From positions 62,001 to 126,000 of the forward strand of contig JAPYMA010002991.1 in NCBI GenBank assembly GCA_035041965.1: DNA of 64,000 nt, read 5' to 3'. The notes beneath the pieces were generated by a model. The model was not told the origin of the DNA, did not search any database, and saw nothing but the letters and a program-made list of their open reading frames with translations. Source of the stretch: Anisakis pegreffii (taxonomy: Eukaryota > Nematoda > Chromadorea > Rhabditida > Anisakidae). Shown here one piece after another: positions 24,701 to 33,698 of the stretch. Positions within the stretch are counted from its first letter, which is position 1. Each line of letters begins with the position of its first letter. A program made the translations under genes and the position numbers.

Positions 24701-27700
24701 AATTTACTGCAAACAAAAAAATAAAAGGACTGATGAATTTTTCGTGTCAAACAAACCTTGCGAACGGACAACTATAGAAGAGATTTGGAAACAAACTGTT
24801 GAATGCTTGATCCTCCAATTTTCGAATACAATCAGCACATTGAAAACCTTTACGTCCGAGAATGATCTCGTATCAACTTTTCAATGTCCGTTCAGCTTTT
24901 CTCTCAATACCATGAGAATAACTCTACAACATCAACAGGTAAGCTTGATTGAAGGCATCTATACCGTTCCGGATGTCTTTATGGAATGGTAACAAACAAA
25001 TCCAGAATGTACAGCAGGCAACACTTAGGATCGGTGATCAATTGAACGCCCGACTGGAAGCAAATGCGCATTTTTCATATCCTGGTGATTTTTTTTTGAG
25101 TTTTTTCGGAGATTCACTCCAACTTTCCACTCCTCCGCTTGCCTACTAATGAAGCTGATCAAACGCCGTGAACTACGCACGTGTAAGAGGCAATGTGATT
25201 CTGATTGAATCTCCATATTGCATAAGGTATGCGACAATGAAGTGCTTTACAGCAGGAAAATGTTCTTTGAAATCTTGAAGCGACTAAATTTCATTTCAAT
25301 CTCGAAATTATCGATGTTTTACTGAGAAACTCTCCACATCTCGAAATAGATCTCCACCAAATTAAGTTAAAATTATAAAGTTTCCATGTTATTCTCGTTG
25401 CAAAATGGTTTCAATGAAGTATTCAGTAGCACTGAACGCGTACCCGGTTGCCTGTCATACTGCGCAACCCGGAGGTAAGGCTCGAGCCGAGGTGGTTCGG
25501 GAGGGATGCCCTTCGATGAACGATCCGGCAGGACGTAGCCTGCGATTGGTGCAGAACATTTCGAATCTTGGCTCTATACAGATGCGATTCACAATCAATG
25601 AACGACTCATGCCTTGGACTAAATCCACGTGAGTCCATTCAGTCACCTCAATAAGATCACTCTCTTGTTTCATTCCCAGTTGCTAATTTCTCCACTAAAT
25701 TATGTCTAAGAAATTGCAATATTGCAACAAATCATACCGCTCAACCCATCATATTACAAATGTTTCGTGTAGTTCAGCAAAAAATCCAAAACGTTCTCGT
25801 CTCCGATCGCAATTCGTGTCTTTTTATGGTTTCACAGAACCATGTCAATATTTATTTGAAGTGTTGACGTTTCATTTCTTCACATGACATTTGCAGCAAA
25901 TGTGCAAACAAAACAAAATACCAGATATATTTGCATTAACAACTAACAAACCATGTTTTCTAAAGCAGCGTGTAACTAATTTAGTTATCTTGTTGAATTG
26001 CTTATCCGCAAATATATGCGATTAAACGCTACGTTGAGAAACAATCAAGACATCAATTAGTATGCATTTTTCGTTCAGTGATCGCACAATGATCAAAACT
26101 CAAACAGTTCAAAACTCAAACAATAATGCGATAGGCAATGATGGCAATAGATCAGCTATATTATATTCCATAACAATGCGATAATAACAATGGACCGACA
26201 GCGTTACTTCATCCTCCGTAAAGACGCTTTAACACAAAAGTCCCGATTTTAATGATGAAACTGTGATAAGACAGTAAACATCTGATAAGACAATATGAGA
26301 ATATAAGCACCAGTGATGATTAGAAAACAGTTCCATTTAACTGCATTCATCATTGTCATATATTTCATCACTTAAACGACAGTATAAGTCTTCTACTCAC
26401 GTCCGCTTACCTCACTCAATCTTTGTGCTTCATTTCAGAGGATTAAAAGACTGCCAGCCATCTTCGTCTTATCAAATCAACCAACCCTCCAGATGTTTAT
26501 TGTTGCTTATCTTTTACATTGTTAACATGTCTCGTCTCCTAATGCAAACATTCGATTCTGCATTAATACTTCCGATATCAGTTTACCGTAAAGATTTCAC
26601 ACTCCAGTTTCATACACATCATTGATACAGTGATCATGAAATTTTGCCTACAGAACCAAAAAACGCGAATGATTCTACCTGACGGCAATTTACGTTCATT
26701 CAAACTGACGGCTAAACTATCAACAGGTGAATATCAACAAAAAACATAAATAAATGAATAAATATGGTAATGCTAAAATATATCGTAAATATAAAATGAA
26801 GCATCGCAATGTTTCGGACAGTTATGACCGAACATTCGGCACGCTCATGAAAAACGCAAACTAATTTCTCGGTTTTGTTCTCATGAAGTTATTTCAGTAC
26901 TTATAACACTGAGCACCTGTAACACTGAGCCTATCACATATATAACACTGAGCCAACCGATTAAGAATTATTAATAAGCCAGCATGAATCACAATAATTT
27001 GGTTAACTTACGTTGTACCGTCAGTCTACAAATAATTACCATGAATCAGCCACAAAAGCAGTTTACTGCCCGTATTTCAAGTTCTCAGGATTCTTAACAA
27101 TAACGTGTCTCATTACGTAAACCGAAATGTCGTCAAACATTCCAATTCAACAAAACAACCGATGAAAATGGATGTGGCGAATGAACAAGAAAATTGTTTC
27201 GAGACAAATCACAATCATTAAGCGAAAATACACCGGAACAAGGCATCATATTGTTGAAGCAACTGATAAATAACATTTTACAATTTTTGTCTATGCAAAT
27301 CATTATGTCATCAGTCTATGTCGAAATAACGTCGAATCTTTAGATCAGTTTCCATTCTAGGTCTTGATGAGGTGGCCGTTTTCATGATTCATTAATCTCT
27401 TTTAACCATTCCTAATGTCCATCCAATGGATCCATTGGTAACATTAATCAAACAGACCCGTCATGAGACCGGGTCCTTGCTCATCATCCATGTCGTTCTC
27501 GGCTGTTTCTTCAACTACGCCTCTATGTTGCACTTTTGACTTTTCCCGGTGTCCATTATTAGATTCAAATAGATTCTTCGGTGGTTTGGCTGGTTCCTGA
27601 ACTGTGCCTCTAGATTGGACTTTTGGCCTTTCCCAGTGTCCATTGCTAGGTTTAGATAGATCGTTGGAAAATTTTGCTGCTTGCTGAACTGTGCTTCCAA

Positions 27701-30700
27701 ATTGCACTTGAACGTACCTTTCCCATGGAAGCATTTTTTCGTTTTTTCCATTTCTCATTGTATTATGTATCGATTTCTCGGCGGTATTTTGGATCCTATT
27801 TCTCGCACTCTCAAAGGTAGTTTGACCTTTACCTTTCGTTTGCCAGGAAGCAGTTTGCTCCCTATCCTTCCTGGAGCCGGCTTGGTTCGTACCTTTCGCG
27901 TTTTCGAAACTATTCCGGACCGTACCTCCTGCCTTGTTGAACGGTGTCTTTGGTGGTTCTCCTCGCTTGTTTGAGTCTTTTTCCTGATTTGCCCTACCCG
28001 CTTGCCCATTTATCTTCCCATTGGAAAAGGTTCCCGAACGAAATTTCCTGAACGAGCGTAAACAAACGAAAAAAACGCCGGTCATAGCAAATACAGTGCA
28101 CAATGGCGAATCAACTGCAAACTGTTCCACTTCGTTAGCAAATGTGTTGGTGGTGAAATTGAACAGATGGCCAATATCTTCGAGTAGTTCGTCGAATTCA
28201 CCGCTCATCGTCTGGAATAACATCGATTTTTGATGCTTTCCATCCTCCGACGTACAGTCAAAATTATCCGATGTGCCCATGAATATGAAGATTACGTACA
28301 TTAGTGCGAAAAAATAGCTGAGCTTTACTGCAAGTCGTTGACTCTTGCCCTTCTTGGCTGCTTCATTTGGCCGCTGGTCGTTGGACGACGACTCGTCTTG
28401 ACGTTTCGGTGATTCTTTAGGTGGTAAATTGGTCTGTTTCGCTGCATTCGTCTTGCTGTTCACTGACTTATTCGGTATGTGTTCATCGTATGATTTTGTT
28501 GGAGGTTTTGGTGTGTCTTTCTTGGCTATTCTACTGTTGCTGCTGCTGCTCGAAGGCTCATTGTTACCCAGAGAATCAGCTTTTCCGCGATTAGTCGACG
28601 GCTGCACTCGGACTGGCTTATTTGTTTGATCATCTCTGAATGTTTTGCCGGCTGATGAGAGAATTTTCGATCGATCCTGTCCGCTGACAATGTTTCCGAG
28701 GGTTGTCGAGATTTGGTAGAAGCCATCAGATAGCCGTCGGATTCTGCCACCCTCCAGAAATTCCCACATTTGATCAGAACCAATCAAGATGTCTGGTTGT
28801 ACTTCTGTTTCATAGTGGGATGAATCGCCAGCGTCTTTCTTGTACAATCGAGCCTTTAATTTGGTCGTGAGAGTTGGAATAGAACTTGCTTCAATTACTT
28901 TTTTGGCTCCATCAACGAGTTCAACCTCGACTTTTACCGACTTCGAATTGATTTCAGTGGACGCTTTTGCGCCAAGTATATTCAACGATAAGGTCTGTTG
29001 CAGTTTTGGAGTCAGCTTGAGCCGACTTGTCATTGCGGCTGTTATGAAAGTCCTTTGCGATCCGGAATCGAACAGGATTATAATTTCCTCTCCTTTTCCG
29101 TCACTTGTTTCGGGATTACGGACAGTCACTTTTGCAGTCATCAGATAGACTCCTCTTTCTTCATGGCTACTGTTTGGCTCGTCAATTGCCACATAACTGA
29201 CTGCTTGTATTTGGTTTCTGTTCCGTTGTCGTTCTTTTAAATCTATGTGGCTTACTTGAGCGGATGCTTGTCTGGGACGAACGAATTCTTTAGTTCTTTG
29301 ATTCAGGGTTGTGTTTGGCCGTAATTTACTCGTTTGTTCTTGTGCGTATGAAGTATCGTTGTGTATATGCCGATCCACTAGCAAATTCTTGCTTCGTCTC
29401 ATATCGTTTCGTAGAATTTGCTGATCTTTTCGAAAGCATTCCTTCGTTTGCTCCTGGTAAATCACTGGACTATCGATAAATGCTGGATTTATTTCATGTT
29501 TCTTTCGATAAACTTGGTTTTTATTTGGTCTGTCTTCGTCATAATAAAAATTATCAACTGATAAGAATGGATCCGAATGACGATTCTCTCTGCAGGAGTA
29601 ACGCCGCCACTTTCGATATGCGCAGTGTCTAATCTGATCTCCTGCTTTATGACATCGGAAACATAATCTTAAGTCATCGATGCATTGCCTTGTAGGCATC
29701 ACTTCAGCTTGTGTGCTACATTCATTAGCAATATGTGGATCTGCACATAAAGCAAATTCCTTCATAGCTGGACCGTTTCTATTGTTGAACGTTTGCTCGA
29801 TTGCATTCATTTTCTTTTTGATCTGACCATTGCTCTGATATCGTCGTTCGATTTTCATGCGGTATTTTGCATCGCCTAAGACATCACTTACTTCTTCTTT
29901 GACTGCAATGTATTCTTTCAACGAGTTCTGCAACGTTGCCATCGTCCACGAGTCATTCACTGGCCTACTTTTGACTAATTCTTCCACTAATTCATAGGGC
30001 AGCTTTTCTTGGACAACGAATATCAGCGCAGTTTGATCGGGATTTTCGTCAATATTGCGCAATTGACGGCAAGTTTTCTCCAATGTATCTGCAAACTGCT
30101 TTATACTTTCCAAATCATGTGAGCATTTTGTTAGGTTTTGAATCCGACTATATAATATTCTTCGTACGGTTTGCATATTGCCGAAGCGATTCTTCAAGAT
30201 CGTAACCGCTTCTTGATAGTTTTCGTTGGTAACTGGAATTCCTTCGAGCGCTGATTTTGCTTCGCCTTCCAGTAAACTTAATAAGTGAGTGAATTTGATG
30301 CTGTCTGGAATGGTTTGTTGATTGATCAGATTCTCGAACTGATCCCAGAACGACTGAAACGTCAGTGGATCACCACGAAACCTCGATAGATCGATTTTTG
30401 GCAATGAGAATGACGACGAAGTACTTGCGGTCAGGGATGGCGTATTTTCTGTGACGGGGGTTCTTTTGAGGAGATTTTCGACCTCATTCAATTGTACTTC
30501 CATTACAGCTACCGATTCCCAGGCTTCTTCAATTCTCTCCGTGAAGTTCCTAGGTTCAGTCATAAATTTTTCGTACTCTGCTACTTCGGTTGCTTTCGCT
30601 TGATCCTTGAGCTGTTCGATTAGCTGAGTCCATTCTTTGTGTTTACTTTCCATTGTCTCGATTTTCTTCTTGATTATCGTCACTGTGAGTTGTATTTGCG

Positions 30701-33698
30701 ATTGTCTGCGTTCAAGTTCATCTCGGCTTCCTGCTTTCCCACCGAACTCAGGCAGTTCCTTGAGTAGTTTCTCAAGTCTTTCACGATTTCCGTTTATTAT
30801 ACCACGAATCACACTTGACGACATCTTCGACCTAGTAATAATAGTAATAAGAATATTATCAGAATTAATATGCACAAGTATACAAAATGGAATGCTGAAT
30901 GGTAAAAATACACAAGAATTTGATATTAACAACGAAGCACTTAGTTCGAGACGTGAGGTGGATAATATGGATTCAGAATAGGGCAATAGCAATGAAGATT
31001 GAATGAGTATTTGGTGATGGTATCAAATGCAATAACAATGTAGCATCTAATGTAGAGACGATGTCAATACTAGGATTACATCTAATGTATCTAATCTAAT
31101 CTTATATCTAAATGCAATGCTGATAATATTTGAACATTGGATTATCAGTTAAATTCGATTAAATGAAACGGCGATACTGAAAATGATAATAAACTTCAAT
31201 GTCTTTCTGGTCATCAGTCGAAGATAGTGATGGAGAAGAGGGTGAAAAGCTTGATGTTTGACTAGTATTATGTGACGAATTGGCAATAGCAACAATAGTA
31301 ATATTTACGACAAATACTTATTAAATTTCAAAGAATGGCAATTATAGAGACGGTAGAAGACTGTATGTATATTTGAATGAATATTATTTGAAGTGAGCAA
31401 TAATAAGAGTAAGTTCAGTAACTTGTTAATTTCTTTCAATGATATTATGGTAATAGTGATAGCAGCAAGCATTGACAAAGCAATAACGAGAACACATTCA
31501 ATGAAAATCATTCAATAGAAATGATTCCAAAATACCTTTAAAAGCCGTGCGATGAATACGAGCAGTCGTTAATATTCTTGGACTTCTTCCACTGGTTCGA
31601 TTCGTTGCTTAATGTGGTTTTCCAATTGGGTCTCCGGCTCGTGCTATTATACTGCGATCAGGCCGCCTTTTGCAGTTTTTTCCTCAAAAGTAGGATGATC
31701 AATCTTATATTGTGAAATAATCAAAACTTCAGTTCATGCGAACATTCATTACATGAAGTCAAAATTCAGACGAATATTAAAAGGCAACAATATGTTGAAT
31801 GGGCTATATTATGCGCTGCTTAATAAGGATAACAGTAACGGGACAAAATCTATATTGTAAATCAATATTAATGACTGTAACAGTAATATTCCTAATTGTA
31901 TTATGATAATAGTGATAGCAATAAGCACTGACAAAGCAATAATGAGAACTCATTCAATCGAAATGATTTGAAAAAGAACACATCGCTTGAGTCTCATTCA
32001 TTATCAGCAACAGTTCGGATGCAGACGTAATTTCATGTGTGTTTTCACTATGATAACAATTCTGTGTTTTTACTCTCAGTTCATTTGCCTCACTGTGTTT
32101 TACGCCTCTGCTTCGGCGGATTAACCGACTATCAGTCATTTCTGTCTTATCAAATCAACATCCTCTGCGCAAGATATTTTCAAAACATTTGCTTTTCCAA
32201 TGTGTAAACATCTGATTATTAGTCAGAAACATTCGGTTTAAGTTTACCATAAATGCTCTTGACATCGTTTTCATACTGTTCACGATTTATTAGTTGTCAT
32301 TCATAGCAAATTCCGCTATGATAAGGTTCATGTTTTTCAGTGTATCTTAAAACATAAATATGTATGAAATTCCGGAAGGAATTTGGGAAGAAAATTTTCA
32401 CGCAAACAATCGTGAGTAAGCGCAAGTGATCATTTCAGAGATCAAAACGAGTTGGGGGAATTTCTAATCGAATGCACGTCTCTTCCATGTACAGGTGATC
32501 GTTTTGCGGGTATTAGTGGCGTTCCACAGGTAAATTTCACCTTCGTTTTCTTGTCTAACTTAACGCCTAGCTAACGAGCCAACTTTTGCATCGAGTTTCA
32601 ACGTTTGATTGAAAGTGCTTCATAGATATGCGAACGTAATGAAACGTTGTCTCGTGTTGGCAATCACCACTTAATATCATCACTCTTAACATGTTCACAC
32701 AGTAACTGCTTATTCCTGTGAGCTTTTCATTCAAAAAACTGGTGTTCTTGATTCGAAGAAGATGACAAAAAGCGATTAATGACGGGTATTTTAATGTAGT
32801 GTCCACGAACAACGCTGTTCTGTTTTGGAGCCACTGAGGATGAGAATGCACAATTTCCGAAAGCACTTCGCAATTTTCCAACCGTCAGCGTTACGAGCCC
32901 ATTTCCAATCAACGTTACTCGCTACAAGATCAGCGAAGAAGAGAAGGCAATAACGACAATGTGCGAACAACGATGTAATTTGGTTAGCAAATCCATCATC
33001 TCTCATCTAAAAATCTCCTCATTAAGCCCACAAATCCGCGAACATCCTAAACTAATCAGTATATTGAATGATGATGCAGGCTTTGTAGTGTCACGCTTTA
33101 CTAAGTCAGTGACATGAACTTGAACAAATAAATCAGCTGATCTGACTGGTAAGCATTTGCGATAAGGTCACATACTTTCACCTGATGTGGCAAATGATAT
33201 TCATTGCAAAACACGCAAATTCCAGGATTGCTGCAGAATTTTCCGAGACCAAAGTTACTTTTGTCCCGTGGAATATTGCCGTTTTATTATCCAATTGCGA
33301 ACTCCCGATGTATTGTTTGAATGTCATATTTAAGGGTATTGAAGAGGATATACAAGAGCCGCAATATACTCTCATATCATTGCGTACAACAATTATTTTG
33401 GCGATCGTCTCACTTTTGATTGGGGTTTGTTTCGCTGCAGGAATTTGGTTCATTCATATACGAACACAAGGTAAATGCTTATTTTATTCCTTTATATCGA
33501 AGTTCACTGATCCATTTCATCAATAATTTCGATGCCGGAAAGTTCACCGCAGTCTCACCTGAGAATTTCGAATCTATACTCAAAAAACTCCGAAGCTTGA
33601 ACTTCTTGTATGCTTTGTGTTTAAAACGATCTATCAGTCGTCAAAATATGAAAATTATCTCAACAGATGATCTATTCAGTGGGTCATTGTTAGAGTGA
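21704..33698 (+). CDS. ZP-domain single-pass membrane protein, 12-exon model
   Basis: Predicted exons: 21704-21770, 21863-21926, 23601-23653, 23754-24103, 24515-24595, 24783-24938, 25006-25084, 25427-25628, 32439-32529, 32889-32974, 33226-33470, 33553-33698. Every junction has GT/AG and phases join to exactly 540 codons. Residues 1-22 are a hydrophobic signal peptide (MLSDVLSLLVFTIF). A ZP-N half follows from about 63 (VQLSC at 65-69, further Cys to FTITC at 196) with an Asn-rich insert near 117-140. The ZP-C half has RIGDQL (~265), a 'VACHTAQP…REGCP' block (GCP ~310) and FLIECTSLPC (~359-368). A QRRRE site lies at 396-400, a transmembrane helix at ~464-486 and a 53-residue tail with basic residues. 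ZP modules polymerise in apical matrices and cuticle-associated layers; this protein probably acts at the surface of an epithelium or neuron-associated cell, by inference. Exon 3 and the acceptor at 24783 are the least certain. Intron 8 hosts an antisense Gag-like gene. Confidence 0.68.
22009..22092. repeat. Near-perfect 37-bp-stem hairpin
   Basis: Arms at 22009-22045 and 22056-22092 are inverted copies with one mismatch over 37 bases and a 10-base loop. The ends read TAGGGTGATAAAATC…GATTTTATCACCCTA. It lies in the second intron of the ZP gene model. It could be a tiny foldback transposon derivative with TA at each edge, or a recent inverted duplication. The stem is unusually complete for an intron. 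Confidence 0.8.
23367..23600 (+). other. Ambiguous coding-like frames in ZP intron 2
   Basis: Several short protein-like frames lie just upstream of ZP exon 3: 23367-23448 (FDIEHVFHTNNFHGNTDC…), about 23467-23562 (FFAVGPLSVINGWLSEAGCP…) and an alternative frame across 23573-23646 (EFDVSLRQFYNVVDKINRG). Linking the first two to exon 3 needs introns of only 23 and 33 bases, shorter than any other intron in the model, so I leave them out. An opposite-strand ATG frame (23255-23485) overlaps them. Some of this is probably real coding sequence that I cannot resolve. Confidence 0.3.
26409..26616 (-). repeat. Putative eroded LTR, downstream copy
   Basis: This ~208-base stretch aligns in the same orientation with 32087-32276 at roughly 65 percent by eye. 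Shared blocks include 'tcttatcaaatcaac' (26467-26481 and 32145-32159), 'aacattcg' and 'agtttacc.taaa'. The two copies flank the antisense Gag-protease gene, 5.68 kb apart. That is what remnants of a pair of LTRs would look like. No clear TG…CA ends, target duplication or primer-binding site was seen, so an unrelated duplication remains possible. Confidence 0.45.
27444..27731 (-). repeat. C-terminal 29-31-residue coding repeats
   Basis: Within the Gag-protease gene, residues ~1034-1063 and 1064-1092 are two repeat copies and 1093-1110 a third, partial one. Each begins with W/R-E-R/K, carries a Val-Gln block and (in the full copies) ends near N-G-H. At DNA level the units are about 87-90 bases, with strongly similar stretches such as 'gtgtccatt', 'tgaactgtgc' and 'tttccca'. 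The similarity suggests a relatively recent in-frame tandem duplication in the tail. Confidence 0.7.
27444..30824 (-). CDS. BEL/Pao Gag-protease fused to membrane hairpin
   Basis: One uninterrupted 1126-codon frame. Residues 1-125 are helical and charged. Residues 141-330 match the BEL/Pao Gag family DUF1759 (LPKIDLSRFRGDPLTFQSFW, then the LLEGEAKSALEGI block). Residues 388-415 are a zinc-knuckle region in which the CCHC histidine is replaced (D396) and the second knuckle is incomplete. Residues 575-715 match the aspartic protease family DUF1758 with FDSGS at 585-589 and DILIGSD at 678-684. After the usual TTLGNIVSG end of that domain, reverse transcriptase should follow. Instead come a Ser/Lys/Pro linker (716-828), helices at 831-850 and 906-925 with a loop carrying C857, C909 and sequon N889, and a polar tail with repeats. 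Basic flanks predict both termini in the cytosol. ATG 30824 is chosen because an acceptor (ttactag) ends at 30832 and stops or weaker starts lie upstream, implying a 5' UTR intron or trans-splicing. Probably a domesticated retroelement gene. Confidence 0.85.
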   Translation of the reverse strand: MSSSVIRGIINGNRERLEKLLKELPEFGGKAGSRDELERRQSQIQLTVTIIKKKIETMESKHKEWTQLIEQLKDQAKATEVAEYEKFMTEPRNFTERIEEAWESVAVMEVQLNEVENLLKRTPVTENTPSLTASTSSSFSLPKIDLSRFRGDPLTFQSFWDQFENLINQQTIPDSIKFTHLLSLLEGEAKSALEGIPVTNENYQEAVTILKNRFGNMQTVRRILYSRIQNLTKCSHDLESIKQFADTLEKTCRQLRNIDENPDQTALIFVVQEKLPYELVEELVKSRPVNDSWTMATLQNSLKEYIAVKEEVSDVLGDAKYRMKIERRYQSNGQIKKKMNAIEQTFNNRNGPAMKEFALCADPHIANECSTQAEVMPTRQCIDDLRLCFRCHKAGDQIRHCAYRKWRRYSCRENRHSDPFLSVDNFYYDEDRPNKNQVYRKKHEINPAFIDSPVIYQEQTKECFRKDQQILRNDMRRSKNLLVDRHIHNDTSYAQEQTSKLRPNTTLNQRTKEFVRPRQASAQVSHIDLKERQRNRNQIQAVSYVAIDEPNSSHEERGVYLMTAKVTVRNPETSDGKGEEIIILFDSGSQRTFITAAMTSRLKLTPKLQQTLSLNILGAKASTEINSKSVKVEVELVDGAKKVIEASSIPTLTTKLKARLYKKDAGDSSHYETEVQPDILIGSDQMWEFLEGGRIRRLSDGFYQISTTLGNIVSGQDRSKILSSAGKTFRDDQTNKPVRVQPSTNRGKADSLGNNEPSSSSSNSRIAKKDTPKPPTKSYDEHIPNKSVNSKTNAAKQTNLPPKESPKRQDESSSNDQRPNEAAKKGKSQRLAVKLSYFFALMYVIFIFMGTSDNFDCTSEDGKHQKSMLFQTMSGEFDELLEDIGHLFNFTTNTFANEVEQFAVDSPLCTVFAMTGVFFVCLRSFRKFRSGTFSNGKINGQAGRANQEKDSNKRGEPPKTPFNKAGGTVRNSFENAKGTNQAGSRKDREQTASWQTKGKGQTTFESARNRIQNTAEKSIHNTMRNGKNEKMLPWERYVQVQFGSTVQQAAKFSNDLSKPSNGHWERPKVQSRGTVQEPAKPPKNLFESNNGHREKSKVQHRGVVEETAENDMDDEQGPGLMTGLFD
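31442..31976 (+). repeat. Pair of direct repeats upstream of Gag-like gene
   Basis: 31442-31532 and 31898-31976 share about 85 percent identity by eye ('aatagtgatagca', 'gacaaagcaataa', 'gaactcattcaat' versus 'gaacacattcaat', 'gaaatgatt'), 456 bases apart. Both lie 5' of the Gag-protease gene as that gene is read, between its start and the putative upstream LTR. They may be duplicated leader or regulatory sequence. Confidence 0.6.
31645..31651 (-). promoter_or_regulatory. TATA-like motif 5' of Gag-protease gene
   Basis: TATAATA on the minus strand lies within a locally G+C-richer patch (31560-31690), about 820 bases upstream of the start codon. With a spliced leader intron ending at 30832 this could be the promoter, or the old element's LTR promoter. 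Position and sequence are the only evidence. Confidence 0.2.
32087..32276 (-). repeat. Putative eroded LTR, upstream copy
   Basis: Partner of 26409-26616, in the same orientation, on the other side of the Gag-protease gene. The core 'tctgtcttatcaaatcaac' ends at 32159. It stops about 160 bases before ZP exon 9 (32439), so the whole putative insertion would be confined to the ZP intron. Confidence 0.45.

Larger units (their letters stand above)
25629..32438 (+). other. Large ZP-gene intron 8 hosting a nested gene
   Basis: The donor AC|gtgagt at 25629 and acceptor catttcag at 32431-32438 leave phases 2 and 1, which fit. The joined residues run straight through the ZP-C half (…PWTKS-T-DQNELGEFLIEC…). 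The 6.8 kb between holds the antisense Gag-protease gene, its putative eroded LTRs and two further direct repeats. The 25702-26408 part has no recognised content. Confidence 0.65.

Noticed and set aside
27515..28629. Several open frames on both strands over the Gag tail
   Set aside because: They mirror the repeats and codon bias of the real frame.
30637..30981. Plus-strand frame antisense to the Gag-protease start
   Set aside because: Shadow of the well-supported minus-strand coding sequence; no independent evidence.
32567..33006. Minus-strand frames over 32.6-33.0 kb
   Set aside because: They are antisense to ZP exon 10 and its flanking introns, which fit the plus-strand phase chain.
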